A stretch of 64,000 nucleotides of DNA from FEB-12 sp964503315 (GCA_964503315.1 CAZCZL010000002.1:310001-374000); one strand, 5' to 3'; shown: positions 1 through 11,687, numbered from the stretch's first letter. Numbers and translations are program-made. Notes: generated from the sequence alone by a model not told the origin.

Positions 1-604
1 TATCCTGGCGAGGTCCGTCCTCTTCAGGTTCAGTGTGCGGTTCGACAACCGGCGTCTGGTCTGCGTCTGTCTCATCGGCCTGTCGAATCTTCACCGGAAG
101 CTCCTCCGGAAGGCTTACCGCTTCTGATGTTGATGCAGGTTCTGATTGCTCCATCGGCACCACTGGCGCGGGTCGGAAAGGAGGAGGCGGAGGAGGAAGA
201 ATCACTGACGAATCATCGTGAGCCGAAACCACCGAACCTGCCACTGCAGTGGCAACCGGCGAAACTTGCAGGAATTTGTCATCGGGCAGACTGTTGATTG
301 AGAATTCGAGCCCGCCAACGATCCGCGCCACCAGATTATAACAGGCGGCCACCAACACCATGAACAATGTATTGAAGAATGCCCCGAGAATAGCGAGAAG
401 GAAGGGCATGAAGAAGAGCATACCGAAGGATATCCCCTCGTCATACGGCATCTCTCCCGCACCGGCCATAGCCAGTATCACACGCGCCATCGGTATGAAG
501 ATCAGCGACGCAAAAATGCCAAAGAGGAACCCGATCAAAAGGTTGAGGAAGAACCCCACTTTGATAAGCGCCCATATCCCGATCGACCGTACTTCGTACC
601 TCAT
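1..604 (-). CDS. DUF3566-like membrane protein, partial (C-terminus beyond window)
   Basis: This open frame runs off the left edge, so only about 201 N-terminal residues are visible. The start is ATG at 604-602, with a GGAGG Shine-Dalgarno site 5 bases upstream (614-610). Residues 10-40 and 63-95 form two membrane helices, and the second helix leads into YNLVARIVGGLEFSI at about residues 88-102, which resembles the end of the DUF3566 transmembrane domain. A low-complexity cytoplasmic-type tail follows, with a run of prolines (PPPPPPF) and then many Glu, Asp and Thr. DUF3566 assignment is from memory of the motif, not a search. The function is unknown. It lies 79 bases after the acyl-CoA synthetase gene on the same strand, behind a strong hairpin. 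Confidence 0.7.
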   Translation of the reverse strand, partial: MRYEVRSIGIWALIKVGFFLNLLIGFLFGIFASLIFIPMARVILAMAGAGEMPYDEGISFGMLFFMPFLLAILGAFFNTLFMVLVAACYNLVARIVGGLEFSINSLPDDKFLQVSPVATAVAGSVVSAHDDSSVILPPPPPPFRPAPVVPMEQSEPASTSEAVSLPEELPVKIRQADETDADQTPVVEPHTEPEEDGPRQD

Positions 605-622
605 CGCATCCTCCACATAGAA

Positions 623-652
623 CCGGAGCCGGTCTGTTTGGACCGGCTCCGG
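623..652 (-). terminator. 12-bp perfect hairpin between acyl-CoA synthetase and DUF3566-like gene
   Basis: Arms 623-634 and 641-652 are perfectly complementary (CCGGAGCCGGTC / GACCGGCTCCGG) around a 6-base loop. It sits 31 bases after the stop of the upstream minus-strand gene. The T-run that follows is weak, so it may attenuate or protect the message rather than terminate fully. Confidence 0.55.
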
Positions 653-682
653 AAGATATACTTAGCCCAATGTTCGCTCAAG

Positions 683-2821
683 CTATTTGTGACGGGTCAC
701 CGCATGCTTGATAATGAACCGGGCATCCACCGCCTTGCAACTGCTCCGATCCGGTGAGCAGATAAACGGATTGATATCGATCTCGGATATAACGTCGAAA
801 TCCTGCACCAATTGCGACATCCTGAGCAGCGTCTCCTCTATCAATCCAATATCGACCGGCTCCGACCCTCTGAACCCGGTCAACAACGGATATGATTTCA
901 GCGACTGGATCATCTCCTTCGCGTTTTCGTCTGTCAGAGGGTGGATGCGGAATGCGACATCCTTCATTACCTCAACATAGATACCGCCAAGGCCGAACAT
1001 CATGAGCGGACCGAATGACGGCACAGTGGTCATCCCTATAACCACCTCCACTCCACCTTGCAGCATCTTCTGCATTGCGACAGTGAACTTCTCCCCTTTC
1101 TTCAGTCGTCCCACACGACGCTGCAATTCCTGGAAGGCGTTACGGACCTCTTTGTCAGACCGAAGATCGACAATGACAGCTCCAAGTTCGGTCTTGTGCA
1201 GTATGGGTGGTGTATTGACCTTCATCACGACTGGGTAACCAATGTCGCCGGCGATGTCAGCCGCTTCTTTCGCCGACGCGGCAAACCTGTATCCTGCCGC
1301 CGGAATGCCATACGCGTGCAGAATCTCGATCGCCTGCTCTCCGACGATAGCCCCATCGTTTCCTTTGAGGCTCTTGTCCACGATCTTCTGCACCCGCTCT
1401 TTGTCTACCTTGAAGCTCCTCACCTTGCCCACCGGCTTGTCGAGCCACTTGCGGTAGCCAGCGATCGTTCCCAAAGTCTTGGCGATCGCCTCAGGGAAGA
1501 TATAGACCGGGATCCCATGTTGTTTGAGATACTCCATAGCCTGCGAACCTTCGCCCGCCCCGAAGAAGCAACTGAGGACCGTCTTCTTTGTCTTTTCAAG
1601 GGCGGCATGGATATTGACCGCGACATCCATCTGGTCAATAGTCACGGGCGGCACAAAGATCGGCATGATCGTATCATAGCGATCATCTTTGGCCACCGCT
1701 TCCAGCGTCAGCCTGAATTCGCGTCCACGCGCGCCCGCTACCATATCCATCGGATTGGCAAAGGACGCGTTCGACGCGCTGAACTTCTTCAACTCTTTCA
1801 CAGTCGATGCCGAGAACTGCGGCATATCCAGTCCGTTGTTCACCAGAGCGTCAGTCGCCAGGATCCCCGGCCCGCCCGCGTTGGTGACTACCACGACCCG
1901 ATTCCCTCTCGGGATAGGCTGAGATGACAGCGCCACAGCAACATCAAACAACTCCTCAACTGTATCGACTCGCATCACGCCAGTCTGCTCGAAGAGGGCG
2001 TCGACACCGACATCGACATCCGCCAGAGCGCCCGTGTGTGACGAGGCCGCTTTGGCGCCAAGCTTGGTGCGGCCAGATTTCACCGCCACGATCGGCTTAA
2101 TTCGCGATATCTCGCGAGCGATCTGGGTGAAGTGCCGCGGATTTCCGAAGTTCTCCACGTACAGCAGTATGACATCCGTACGCGGATCATCTTTCATGTA
2201 GAGGAGAATGTCATTTACCGAAATATCGGCCTTGTTGCCGATCGACGCGATCATCGAAAACCCTATCCCCAGTTCTTTGGCCTGGCTCATGATCGCTTCG
2301 CCCATCGCGCCGGATTGCGTGATATGGCCCACATTGCCGACCTTTGGAAAGGTCTTCCCGAATGTCGCGTTCAGATTGACCTCGGGATCAGTATTGACAA
2401 CACCAAAACAGTTTGGTCCGATCATGCGCATGCCGAATTCGTGGCAAATATCGACGATCTCCATTTCAGCCACTCGACCTTCATGACCAGCCTCGGAGAA
2501 ACCGGCTGAAATGACTACTAGCCCCTTGACTCCTTTTTCGCCGCATTGGCGCACCACATCCTTAACCCCGACCTTCGGCACGATCACGATGGCGAGATCC
2601 ACCGCGTCCGGTACATCCAGCACCGTAGAATAAGATTTGATAGAGTGGATTACTCCAGCCTTCGGGTTCACCGGAAAGACCTTCCCGTTGAATTCTGCGG
2701 TAAGGATATTATGCAGCGTTTCCCGGCCAATTGTCCCTTTCTGGGTCGAAGCGCCAATGACGGCGACTGAGCTCGGGCGGAAGATATAATCCAGCTCGTG
2801 ACGCATAACTGATTGTCTCAT
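683..2821 (-). CDS. acetyl/acyl-CoA synthetase, ADP-forming (fused alpha-beta)
   Basis: The protein has about 712 residues. In this family acyl-CoA + ADP + Pi is converted reversibly to the free acid + ATP + CoA, giving ATP by substrate-level phosphorylation; it acts in the cytoplasm. Domain order: a CoA-binding Rossmann domain beginning SSVAVIGAS near residue 20, a succinyl-CoA-ligase-like middle with IGPNCFG, a SSHTGALAD segment carrying the expected phospho-histidine of the alpha part, and a C-terminal ATP-grasp beta part (GYPVVMKVNTPPILHKTELG). The start is uncertain. ATG 2821 gives the usual short lead into the CoA-binding domain; the frame continues up to ATG 2908 and GTG 2998 with unconserved sequence, and none has a clear Shine-Dalgarno site. 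Substrate specificity (acetate or another acid) cannot be read. Confidence 0.88.
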   Translation of the reverse strand: MRQSVMRHELDYIFRPSSVAVIGASTQKGTIGRETLHNILTAEFNGKVFPVNPKAGVIHSIKSYSTVLDVPDAVDLAIVIVPKVGVKDVVRQCGEKGVKGLVVISAGFSEAGHEGRVAEMEIVDICHEFGMRMIGPNCFGVVNTDPEVNLNATFGKTFPKVGNVGHITQSGAMGEAIMSQAKELGIGFSMIASIGNKADISVNDILLYMKDDPRTDVILLYVENFGNPRHFTQIAREISRIKPIVAVKSGRTKLGAKAASSHTGALADVDVGVDALFEQTGVMRVDTVEELFDVAVALSSQPIPRGNRVVVVTNAGGPGILATDALVNNGLDMPQFSASTVKELKKFSASNASFANPMDMVAGARGREFRLTLEAVAKDDRYDTIMPIFVPPVTIDQMDVAVNIHAALEKTKKTVLSCFFGAGEGSQAMEYLKQHGIPVYIFPEAIAKTLGTIAGYRKWLDKPVGKVRSFKVDKERVQKIVDKSLKGNDGAIVGEQAIEILHAYGIPAAGYRFAASAKEAADIAGDIGYPVVMKVNTPPILHKTELGAVIVDLRSDKEVRNAFQELQRRVGRLKKGEKFTVAMQKMLQGGVEVVIGMTTVPSFGPLMMFGLGGIYVEVMKDVAFRIHPLTDENAKEMIQSLKSYPLLTGFRGSEPVDIGLIEETLLRMSQLVQDFDVISEIDINPFICSPDRSSCKAVDARFIIKHAVTRHK

Positions 2822-2999
2822 AGGTACATACTCGGTCAATCTATCCTCGGCACCAGCCCTGCCAGGCCGTGTAGCGAGCTTTCCTGTCTTCTTCATGGTA
2901 GTTTTCATGTGAAAAAAGGAACTAATTTTGGCGGTAAAGTCAAGGGAAAGTTGGCCATTCTGATGAGAACGGGTACCGGTGCGCTTTACAAAAACCACA

Positions 3000-4025
3000 T
3001 TAGGCGCGCACCGAAGGCGGATGCGATTTTTGGGTTGCTTCGGAGCCCTCTCTTTGCAGCGCTCTGCGATGTTGGAAGCACTGCTCTATTAGTCGGGCCA
3101 CACGTCCAAACTCGTCACGTTGTTCCCGAAGTCGCGCTGCCGGTTCAGACGAGTTTTGTTCAAGTGCATCAGAAAGATTCGCCAACGGAATTACTACCCA
3201 TTTCCTTACAAAGAATGTGAGCACGGCAAACAGCGAGAGCGCGAGTCCCGCCAGGATCCACAACCTGGAAGTGGCCGAGACGTGAAGATCCAGAAGCGAC
3301 CGGGAAAAGGTCTCCGCACGTACCAACGCCAGTGGCTTGCCCTGCCAATCTGGCAGGGTATCTGTAAAGCGAATTATGCCATAGCTCGGCTCAGACGTCC
3401 AACCGGTTGAGTTAGCGGTTAGATCGGTCAAGCCAATCGTCGCGTCCGCGGTAATGGAGATATCATCCAGCACCCGTTCATTCCAGAGGCGGGCTACGAT
3501 GTAGTAACCGCGGGGCGGCGAAGTTCGTGCCGTATCCTTTACAGGCTGAACCGGCGCAATGGCGACTTCGGCAACTTGTCCCTCGATACGATGGAAGTAA
3601 TACGGGAAATCATCGCTCTTGCGCATCTCACTCCAACCCTCAGTTGGCAAGGGGAGTGTTATCTCGTGCGAAAAGGAATCGGGCCTGGCCGAATAGACCA
3701 CTCGTAAGTTCGTGTCGCAGAGCCAGGCATAGGAGTTCCCAAATATACGAACACCTGTTTCAATATACTGCGCACACCAGGAAGTATCACGCCGCGCGAC
3801 CGCTGCCACCATTTCATCCCACAGTGAATAGTCGCTGACGTGTGATCGTAGTGACTCGCCTCTGTACTCCATCACTCTGCGAAGCAGATGCGCGCTCCTG
3901 AGCTTGCTGTCTTCCTGCAAGAGCGTGACAGGGGATCGATCTGACATACGCACTAGTACCGTCCCTGCCGCAAAAATCGCGACCAGGCAGGCCAGCAGAA
4001 TTGTCAGTCGGATTCGGATGGGCAC
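3000..4025 (-). CDS. membrane sensor with CHASE4 domain, no output domain
   Basis: The protein has 341 residues. It starts at GTG 4025 behind AGGAGA about 9 bases upstream. There is an N-terminal helix (about residues 5-25), then an extracytoplasmic sensor region with YSLWDEMV near residue 65 (the CHASE4-type D-x-x-x-WD pattern), a second helix at about 250-272 (LWILAGLALSLFAVLTFFV) and a HAMP-like linker starting VVIPLANLSDALE. The protein ends some 45 residues later, with no kinase, cyclase, GGDEF or methyl-accepting domain. CHASE4 sensors normally carry such an output. It could signal through a partner or be a degraded receptor; nothing in the adjacent genes looks like its partner. Confidence 0.72.
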   Translation of the reverse strand: MPIRIRLTILLACLVAIFAAGTVLVRMSDRSPVTLLQEDSKLRSAHLLRRVMEYRGESLRSHVSDYSLWDEMVAAVARRDTSWCAQYIETGVRIFGNSYAWLCDTNLRVVYSARPDSFSHEITLPLPTEGWSEMRKSDDFPYYFHRIEGQVAEVAIAPVQPVKDTARTSPPRGYYIVARLWNERVLDDISITADATIGLTDLTANSTGWTSEPSYGIIRFTDTLPDWQGKPLALVRAETFSRSLLDLHVSATSRLWILAGLALSLFAVLTFFVRKWVVIPLANLSDALEQNSSEPAARLREQRDEFGRVARLIEQCFQHRRALQREGSEATQKSHPPSVRA

Positions 4026-4241
4026 TGTCTCTTCTCCTAAAAAAACTGAGGCTCAACACGTAAAACGATGGTCATCGCGGCCAACTCGCTCCACATTAAT
4101 AGGCTATCGACACGCTTTGACACTTCCTTGAATAGCCAGCCATGAATAACAATACTTGTCTCATATACTCCTCCGAATAACGGCCATCATCCCCCCATTT
4201 TCTCTACTTTTGGGTAATGTTCCCAGGCAGGTAAATAGAAA

Positions 4242-4263
4242 GGCGAGCAGTTGCCTGCTCGCC
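4242..4263 (-). terminator. intrinsic terminator of ppdK
   Basis: A perfect 9-bp stem (4242-4250 with 4255-4263, GGCGAGCAG/CTGCTCGCC) has a 4-base loop. On the minus strand it is followed by TTTCTATTT. It lies 46 bases after the ppdK stop. Confidence 0.85.
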
Positions 4264-4308
4264 AATTCATAGAAAACTAAGTTGACGGTTTAGTCCCGTC
4301 TCAACGAT

Positions 4309-7095
<2,787 letters not shown>

Positions 7096-7170
7096 TACGC
7101 GCTCCTTAAATGAGTTACCCGTAAAAGTGCTGGGGAATCTAGGTAAAAACTGGGTCCGGGGCAATAGAAA

Positions 7171-7206
7171 AGGCGGCCTGCATGCGTCTGGTCACGCCGA
7201 CCGCCT
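7171..7206 (-). terminator. terminator after small basic protein gene
   Basis: On the minus strand AGGCGG ... CCGCCT (7206-7201 with 7176-7171) closes a 24-base loop region and is followed by TTTTCTATT. The outer stem is only 6 bp, so strength is moderate. Confidence 0.55.
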
Positions 7207-7226
7207 CACATCTGAATATCCCGCGC

Positions 7227-7577
7227 CTACATGGTGAATAGTCGTTCACCCCGAATGATCTTTTCGAGCATTCGCACAGTCTTTTCCACCGGGGAATGCA
7301 TGATGTCCGCCGTATTGAACGTCGAACGAACCACCTCACGTGGCGCAGAGAAGTTGGACTTCCCTCGCCCTCCCCGAAGTTTCTTCTTGTGCGTCAGGTT
7401 ATACTGGCGCTGATACTCCTTCGCCTTCTCCTTGTGCATTTGATAGTAACGCCGTTGATATTCACGGCGCGCCTCAGCGGACGAGAGCTTCGGTCTTTCC
7501 ATCTCCATTGCCGGCCCTTGAGCGCTGCCAGACTCGGTGTTGGTTTTGGCTTGAACGGTGCGTTCAGTCCGAGCCAT
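7227..7577 (-). CDS. small basic protein with repeated YQRRYY/YQRQYN segments
   Basis: The protein has about 116 residues. ATG 7577 follows GAGGTGGGGA, a good Shine-Dalgarno site. The middle is strongly basic and holds two copies of a tyrosine-rich heptad-like segment (REYQRRYYQMHK and KEYQRQYNLTHK, about residues 32-58), followed by KKKLRGGRGK. The C-terminal part has predicted helix with VEKTVRMLEKIIRGE. I do not recognise a family; the charge pattern suggests nucleic-acid binding (inference). The upstream leader has a TTGACA box at 7690-7685, and a terminator follows the gene, so it is probably a single-gene transcript. Confidence 0.6.
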   Translation of the reverse strand: MARTERTVQAKTNTESGSAQGPAMEMERPKLSSAEARREYQRRYYQMHKEKAKEYQRQYNLTHKKKLRGGRGKSNFSAPREVVRSTFNTADIMHSPVEKTVRMLEKIIRGERLFTM

Positions 7578-8020
7578 TCCCCACCTCACTTTCCCTGTGT
7601 GTTACTGTTGCTACCCTTTCAGTTAGAACTGCGCAACTACCCTGGTTCCTACCACAGGAAAAGCTTCGGAAAAATTTGCCTGTATGTCAAGCGAATTCTT
7701 GCGATTTCGTGAATTATTCCTCCTATAACTTCAATACCAATTAAGACTTATACTGCCAGCTAAAATCAGTCACGATTCAACTAATTACCCTACAATCGTT
7801 TACGAGGTAAGCCTCGCAACGTCACACCCCTTTGTCTCCCAACAATTAAACTACACGGTTATACTTCAGGCGACATGCTCGGTTGCAGAAAATTCGCTCT
7901 ATCTGAAGTACGCATCTCCTGCACTGAAAATAGAGCGTGCGAGTACAGTTTTCAACGCCCAAATAAAAACCCACTGGTGCACCGCACCAATGGGCCTTTT
8001 AACCCAGTTCAACAAACTTG
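7578..8020. other. non-coding stretch between small basic gene and triplicated cluster
   Basis: This AT-rich stretch of 443 bases has no convincing gene. On the minus strand, TTGACA at 7690-7685 could be the -35 box for the gene starting at 7577, but the base set 17 away (GAAGCT) is a poor -10. Inverted repeats 7863-7869/7903-7909 (ACTTCAG/CTGAAGT) and 7895-7902/7930-7937 (CGCTCTAT/ATAGAGCG) interleave. The right end is the terminator of the cluster at 7970-7994. Confidence 0.5.
7970..7994 (-). terminator. intrinsic terminator of the triplicated membrane cluster
   Basis: Arms 7970-7980 and 7984-7994 pair with one mismatch (CCCACTGGTGC / GCACCAATGGG). On the minus strand the stem is followed by TTTTTATTT. 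It lies 27 bases after the last gene of the cluster and marks the end of the twelve-gene transcript. Confidence 0.88.
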
Positions 8021-8821
8021 TCAACTAATGTTTTCCGACTTTTTCAGGTGGGTCCAGATCTCCTTCGCGATATAGGCTACGATCGCCAGGACCACTACAA
8101 AGAACGCTATAGGATAACCAACGTGATATCCCTGGATACTGCTGTCGAACGCGGTCCCTATCCACGACTTGTTCAGATACTGTACGCGATCGATGAAGAG
8201 CGAGATACGCGCCATCACGGTGTATCCAAATGACGCGCCAAAGCCGATCATCAGCACCCAGATCCCGAACTTCGCGAATCCGCCAAACGCACCCGTGTGC
8301 GCCTTCGAAAAGAAAAAGTACGATAGCGCTGCCAGCGCACCGACAAGAATGATCAGTTGTGACAGTCCCGACATGGGATCGAATACGCCAGTGCCGAAGA
8401 AATTCCCCCAGGTGATATCTGTCATCATGGCATGCAACTGCTTCATCACGCGATTAGACATCTCAAGGGGAATAGCCAACCCGGCTGAAATACCGATATA
8501 CAAAGCCATTGGCCATCTCGATACCCAGGAATACTGCTTGGAAAAACGCGTCCACATCAACAGCCCCAGTATCCCCGGGATCAAATACCAGACATGTGAC
8601 GAGTTCAACCAGAGGATATACCAATCTCCATCGCTCAATTTCTTGAACAGATTCGGGTAGAGATTATTGTGCCAAAGCAAGACCGAGAAGTACCCGGTCG
8701 CGGTCCCGACCATGAGATGTTCAGCGAACTTGTAGAACGGGTTGTCCTTGTACAAGAAGCTGAAAATGGCCAGCGTACAGAACGCCGCAAAGGTGGTCCA
8801 GAGGAATGTTTCGAAATCCAT
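8021..8821 (-). CDS. polytopic membrane protein, module copy 1, gene a
   Basis: The protein has about 266 residues and about seven predicted membrane helices (roughly 7-24, 35-52, 75-92, 103-118, 152-170, 183-205, 238-256). It shares with the copy-2 and copy-3 a genes the strings SFLYKDNPFYKFAEH, VSRWPMALYIG, YFFFSKAHTGAFG and GFGASFGYTVMARISL. A C-terminal helix after residue 235 is unique to this copy. The start is ATG 8821, one base after the stop of gene b, with GGAAGG upstream; the frame is open to 8878 but that would overlap gene b. It matches no characterised transporter I recognise. It is last in the operon, and a terminator follows. A role as an integral-membrane subunit of a complex with b, c and d is inference. 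Confidence 0.8.
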   Translation of the reverse strand: MDFETFLWTTFAAFCTLAIFSFLYKDNPFYKFAEHLMVGTATGYFSVLLWHNNLYPNLFKKLSDGDWYILWLNSSHVWYLIPGILGLLMWTRFSKQYSWVSRWPMALYIGISAGLAIPLEMSNRVMKQLHAMMTDITWGNFFGTGVFDPMSGLSQLIILVGALAALSYFFFSKAHTGAFGGFAKFGIWVLMIGFGASFGYTVMARISLFIDRVQYLNKSWIGTAFDSSIQGYHVGYPIAFFVVVLAIVAYIAKEIWTHLKKSENIS

Positions 8822-8822
8822 A

Positions 8823-9698
8823 TTACCTTCCTTCCCTCGCTCTGCGACGACGTTCGGTGAAGTAGCCAATATTCCCAATAACGATGAATACTATGATCAC
8901 CACGTGGGCGAACACCTGCACCCTCATCCCGTCAATCGCGGGTCCCGGGTTATCGGCCAGCTTTTCATACTGCGCCGCACCGAGCAGGCCCCCCATCAGT
9001 CCGAACACTTGTCCGGAGTTGAGGTAGGGATAATAATCCGCCGCCATAACACCTGTGGTCCCCAACGCCAGCGGGAAGTTGAACCTTCCCTGTCCGTAGG
9101 AGATCCAGGCGTCAGTAATATTTCCACCGGACAGTGCGATCACGCAGGCGACCTGCTTGTAATTGGCCACACCCTTCATCATTGGGCGCTCATCCAACGG
9201 CAACCCGTAATAGTCGACCGGGAACGGGAGCCTGAAGTTTTGCCCCATCGCCAGGATCTGGAGCGCGAAGTATGCCTTGTAGCCAAGGAAGACGTAATCT
9301 TCACCATTGACCAGTTCGCGCGCCGGATACGTGACGCCATTGTATGTCTTCTCGACCCGCAACGAATCGGTGATATCCTTTATCGCGCCATCCACCATAC
9401 CCGGCCCGTACTGCGACAGGGTACAGAAAATGATCTTGAGATTCTTACGAAACGCGTGCTCCATGACGGCGTACGCCATCGGATGCAGTTCCGCCTGGTT
9501 CGATGGATCGTAGTCCACGCCCAGATAGATAATCTGACCCGGCTGCAGCTTGTCTATGAAATCATAGATGCTGCGGACCTCGCTGTTCACCCGGATCGGT
9601 ATCTCGAATGATACCGCATACGTGCCGATCACAACGACTGCCAGGAGCAGAAATATCCAGCGGCGGTCGATCGACATCATTTTTTCGAATATATTCAT
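8823..9698 (-). CDS. two-anchor alpha/beta protein, module copy 1, gene b
   Basis: The protein has 291 residues. ATG 9698 has AAGGAGG upstream. There is one N-terminal helix (about 14-32), a soluble domain of about 220 residues, and a C-terminal helix (HVVIIVFIVIGNIGYF) ending in an arginine-rich tail. The soluble part shows a Rossmann-like beginning: GQIIYLGVDYDPSNQAELHP, then a second strand KIIFCTLSQYGPG. It also has YVFLGYKA, VDYYGLP and a glycine-rich NSGQVFGLMGGLLGAAQYE, each matched in b2 and b3. No catalytic motif is recognised. In this copy there is one N-terminal helix where b3 has two. Confidence 0.8.
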   Translation of the reverse strand: MNIFEKMMSIDRRWIFLLLAVVVIGTYAVSFEIPIRVNSEVRSIYDFIDKLQPGQIIYLGVDYDPSNQAELHPMAYAVMEHAFRKNLKIIFCTLSQYGPGMVDGAIKDITDSLRVEKTYNGVTYPARELVNGEDYVFLGYKAYFALQILAMGQNFRLPFPVDYYGLPLDERPMMKGVANYKQVACVIALSGGNITDAWISYGQGRFNFPLALGTTGVMAADYYPYLNSGQVFGLMGGLLGAAQYEKLADNPGPAIDGMRVQVFAHVVIIVFIVIGNIGYFTERRRRAREGR

Positions 9699-9710
9699 CG
9701 TTCGACCTCC

Positions 9711-10370
9711 TTATCCCTTCCCCATGTAGCTTCGTTCGATACCCAGAATTACTTTAAGAGCCGTCGCCACCATTCCCAGACCGATGCCGATGACGATCGC
9801 TCGCTTAGCGGCCAGGTTCGGGACATTGAGCAACCAGTTGGCGGCTTCACTAATGTAGTCGCCGAGCGGCCCAAGGTACGGGTTGAATCGAAGCATCACG
9901 ATAAGCGCCGCTATCAACAGCAAGCTGGCGAGGACGTTGCGCGCACGAAACGCGCGGTATGCTGCGGACGCGATGAAAAATGCCAGCAAGGAGAAGATCG
10001 TCGACTGGATGGGCCGGATGACATACTCGTACGCATGCCGATACATATAGCTCTGCAAGCCCTCCGCTGTACTGAAATGCAGTCCCCAGCTACCGTCGAC
10101 CTTGGCAAAAAATCCGAAAAAAATCGTCGCAAACAAGCTGACCAGGAGCACTATAGAGAACCCGCGGTCCGGCTTCTTCTGCGTGATCTTCTCCATGTTC
10201 ACTTTGAAAAGCGACCAGATGCCCAGCACCAGGGCGAATATGCCGATGATGGTGATCCAGTCGAGAAGGTATTCATATAGCCATTCGGATGATTCATGGG
10301 GAACAAAGTATTGGAACACCATGAAGAGGCCGAAGACCAGAACCAGAAGCAAAGGTATTTGTCGTTTCAT
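9711..10370 (-). CDS. multi-helix membrane protein, module copy 1, gene c
   Basis: The protein has 219 residues and about six hydrophobic segments. It begins MKRQIPLLLVLVFGLFMVFQ, has a basic cytoplasmic loop (KITQKKPDRGFSIV near residue 70) and a middle YRAFRARNVLASLLLI. The last segment, AIVIGIGLGMVATALKVILG, leads to IERSYMG. All of these strings recur in c2 and c3. ATG 10370 is preceded by GAGGAGAGAG. It stands between d1 and b1 with gaps of 16 and 12 bases. Function unknown. Confidence 0.78.
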   Translation of the reverse strand: MKRQIPLLLVLVFGLFMVFQYFVPHESSEWLYEYLLDWITIIGIFALVLGIWSLFKVNMEKITQKKPDRGFSIVLLVSLFATIFFGFFAKVDGSWGLHFSTAEGLQSYMYRHAYEYVIRPIQSTIFSLLAFFIASAAYRAFRARNVLASLLLIAALIVMLRFNPYLGPLGDYISEAANWLLNVPNLAAKRAIVIGIGLGMVATALKVILGIERSYMGKG

Positions 10371-10386
10371 CTACTCTCTCTCCTCT

Positions 10387-11658
10387 TCAGTTGGCCACTT
10401 TAAAGAGGTTCTTGAATTCGGCTAGCCAGGACACATCCATGATGTCGGCCAGGTTCAGCGAGATCGCCCCGAGCAACGCCAGAATGATGACTGCCGCCTT
10501 GGCATAGTCCTGCGCTTTGAGCGAGCCAAGCAACAGCGGTTCGCGCCCAAGATAGGCGGATGCCGCGTACAGCTCTTCACCAATGAGAGTATAGTCGCAG
10601 GCGACCACAAAGAATGGTATCTGCGCCACTTCATCTGTGCCCGCGATCTGAATCGAACCGGCCAAGGCGCCGGTTTCAGCGAGCAGAAGCGATTCGGCGT
10701 AGAATTTTCCCATGTAGACATTGGTGGCTGGAAGCTGACGAAGCATGATCCCATTGACCGCGCCGACATATCCGAACTGAGAGTTCGTCAGGAAGTAGAC
10801 CATGTCGTCCTTATAGTCGTCAGGGCGACCAGCGTCCATATAGGCGGCTTTAACCGTTTCCTGCGCCACCGCCATGACGATCGGGTCATAGCATGGAACG
10901 ATCAGGTGCGTCTGATACTCCGCGACGCGCTTGGCCACACGCCCGAGGATGGTGAAGGATGCTATGGTCGAGATATCCGAAGCTGTTCCCAGGCCAAGCA
11001 CATACAGAATAGGCTTGCCCATTTCGGTGGCGCGACCAATCGCTTCATCGACCGCCTCGATACCGCCCAACGGCCGTACATAGAGGTCCGTTCCGCTCTT
11101 TGCCCGACTGAGAAAGAAGATGGCCAATGCTCCAAAGATCAGAACCGCGAAAAGTACAGGTGTGCGGCCACTATTGTACCATTGTCCACTCGACTGCACA
11201 GGTCCAAATGTGTCGGAGACTGAGCGTACGGTCGGGTCGGCCGTCACCGCGTCGATCCGGTAATACCGGTCAGTATGGTCGGCGATGAAGCCCGCTGCCT
11301 CTTTGTCCTTTCCGCTTGAATGAACAAAAGACGTAGCCCCCGAAACCGCATTCCCTACACTGTCAAATGGTCCCGCTTGTGCGGTACTTGAATAGATGAC
11401 GTACATCACCACACTTCCCGTCCCCTTCCCATCGTCTGCCGAGGGTGTCCAGGACAAGGTAATCGAATGACCATGATCGTTCGGCGTATCTTTCGCCGTC
11501 AGTCCGGTCACCGGCGCGGGTGGTGGCATGGATGGAGTCGCACTCGTCACGGCTGCGGAGTCTGCGGCCGTAGAGCTCTCCACCGGAACCTCTGTCTGCG
11601 CCCCCACCGCGCATGCCAGAAGTAGAACGAGAAAAGCAATTCGGAGTGTGAAGGACAT
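10387..11658 (-). CDS. signal peptide-FN3-DUF6754 membrane protein, module copy 1, gene d
   Basis: The protein has about 423 residues. ATG 11658 is chosen for GGAGGAAGA directly upstream; the frame continues to 11709 inside gene a2. An N-terminal signal sequence (LRIAFLVLLLACAVGAQ) is followed by a fibronectin-III-like domain at about 30-140 with PNDHGHSITLSWTPS. A helix follows at about 165-185 (PVLFAVLIFGALAIFF), then a DUF6754-type domain. That domain includes GIEAVDEAIGRATEMGKPIL, VAYLT-like DDMVYFLTNSQFGYVGAVNG, FYAESLLLAETGALAGSIQ, VVACDYTLIGEELYAASAYL and LGSLKAQDYAKA before a final helix. Copy 1 differs from copies 2 and 3 in this domain (LYVRPLGGIEAVDEA against LFIRKIAGLEAVDEA). Function unknown. 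Confidence 0.82.
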   Translation of the reverse strand: MSFTLRIAFLVLLLACAVGAQTEVPVESSTAADSAAVTSATPSMPPPAPVTGLTAKDTPNDHGHSITLSWTPSADDGKGTGSVVMYVIYSSTAQAGPFDSVGNAVSGATSFVHSSGKDKEAAGFIADHTDRYYRIDAVTADPTVRSVSDTFGPVQSSGQWYNSGRTPVLFAVLIFGALAIFFLSRAKSGTDLYVRPLGGIEAVDEAIGRATEMGKPILYVLGLGTASDISTIASFTILGRVAKRVAEYQTHLIVPCYDPIVMAVAQETVKAAYMDAGRPDDYKDDMVYFLTNSQFGYVGAVNGIMLRQLPATNVYMGKFYAESLLLAETGALAGSIQIAGTDEVAQIPFFVVACDYTLIGEELYAASAYLGREPLLLGSLKAQDYAKAAVIILALLGAISLNLADIMDVSWLAEFKNLFKVAN

Positions 11659-11687
11659 TCTTCCTCCGTTTCCCGGTAGCAATATCA

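Noticed and set aside
1058..1927. Long plus-strand open frame of 289 codons
   Set aside because: It lies wholly antisense to the acyl-CoA synthetase and encodes an Arg/His/Asp-rich, low-complexity protein typical of shadow frames in high-GC DNA.
2822..2998. N-terminal extension of the acyl-CoA synthetase to GTG 2998
   Set aside because: The extra residues are not conserved-looking, no ribosome site precedes the GTG, and family members begin close to the CoA-binding domain.
7875..8075. Plus-strand 66-codon frame
   Set aside because: Runs through the cluster terminator and into the 3' end of gene a1; no ribosome site.
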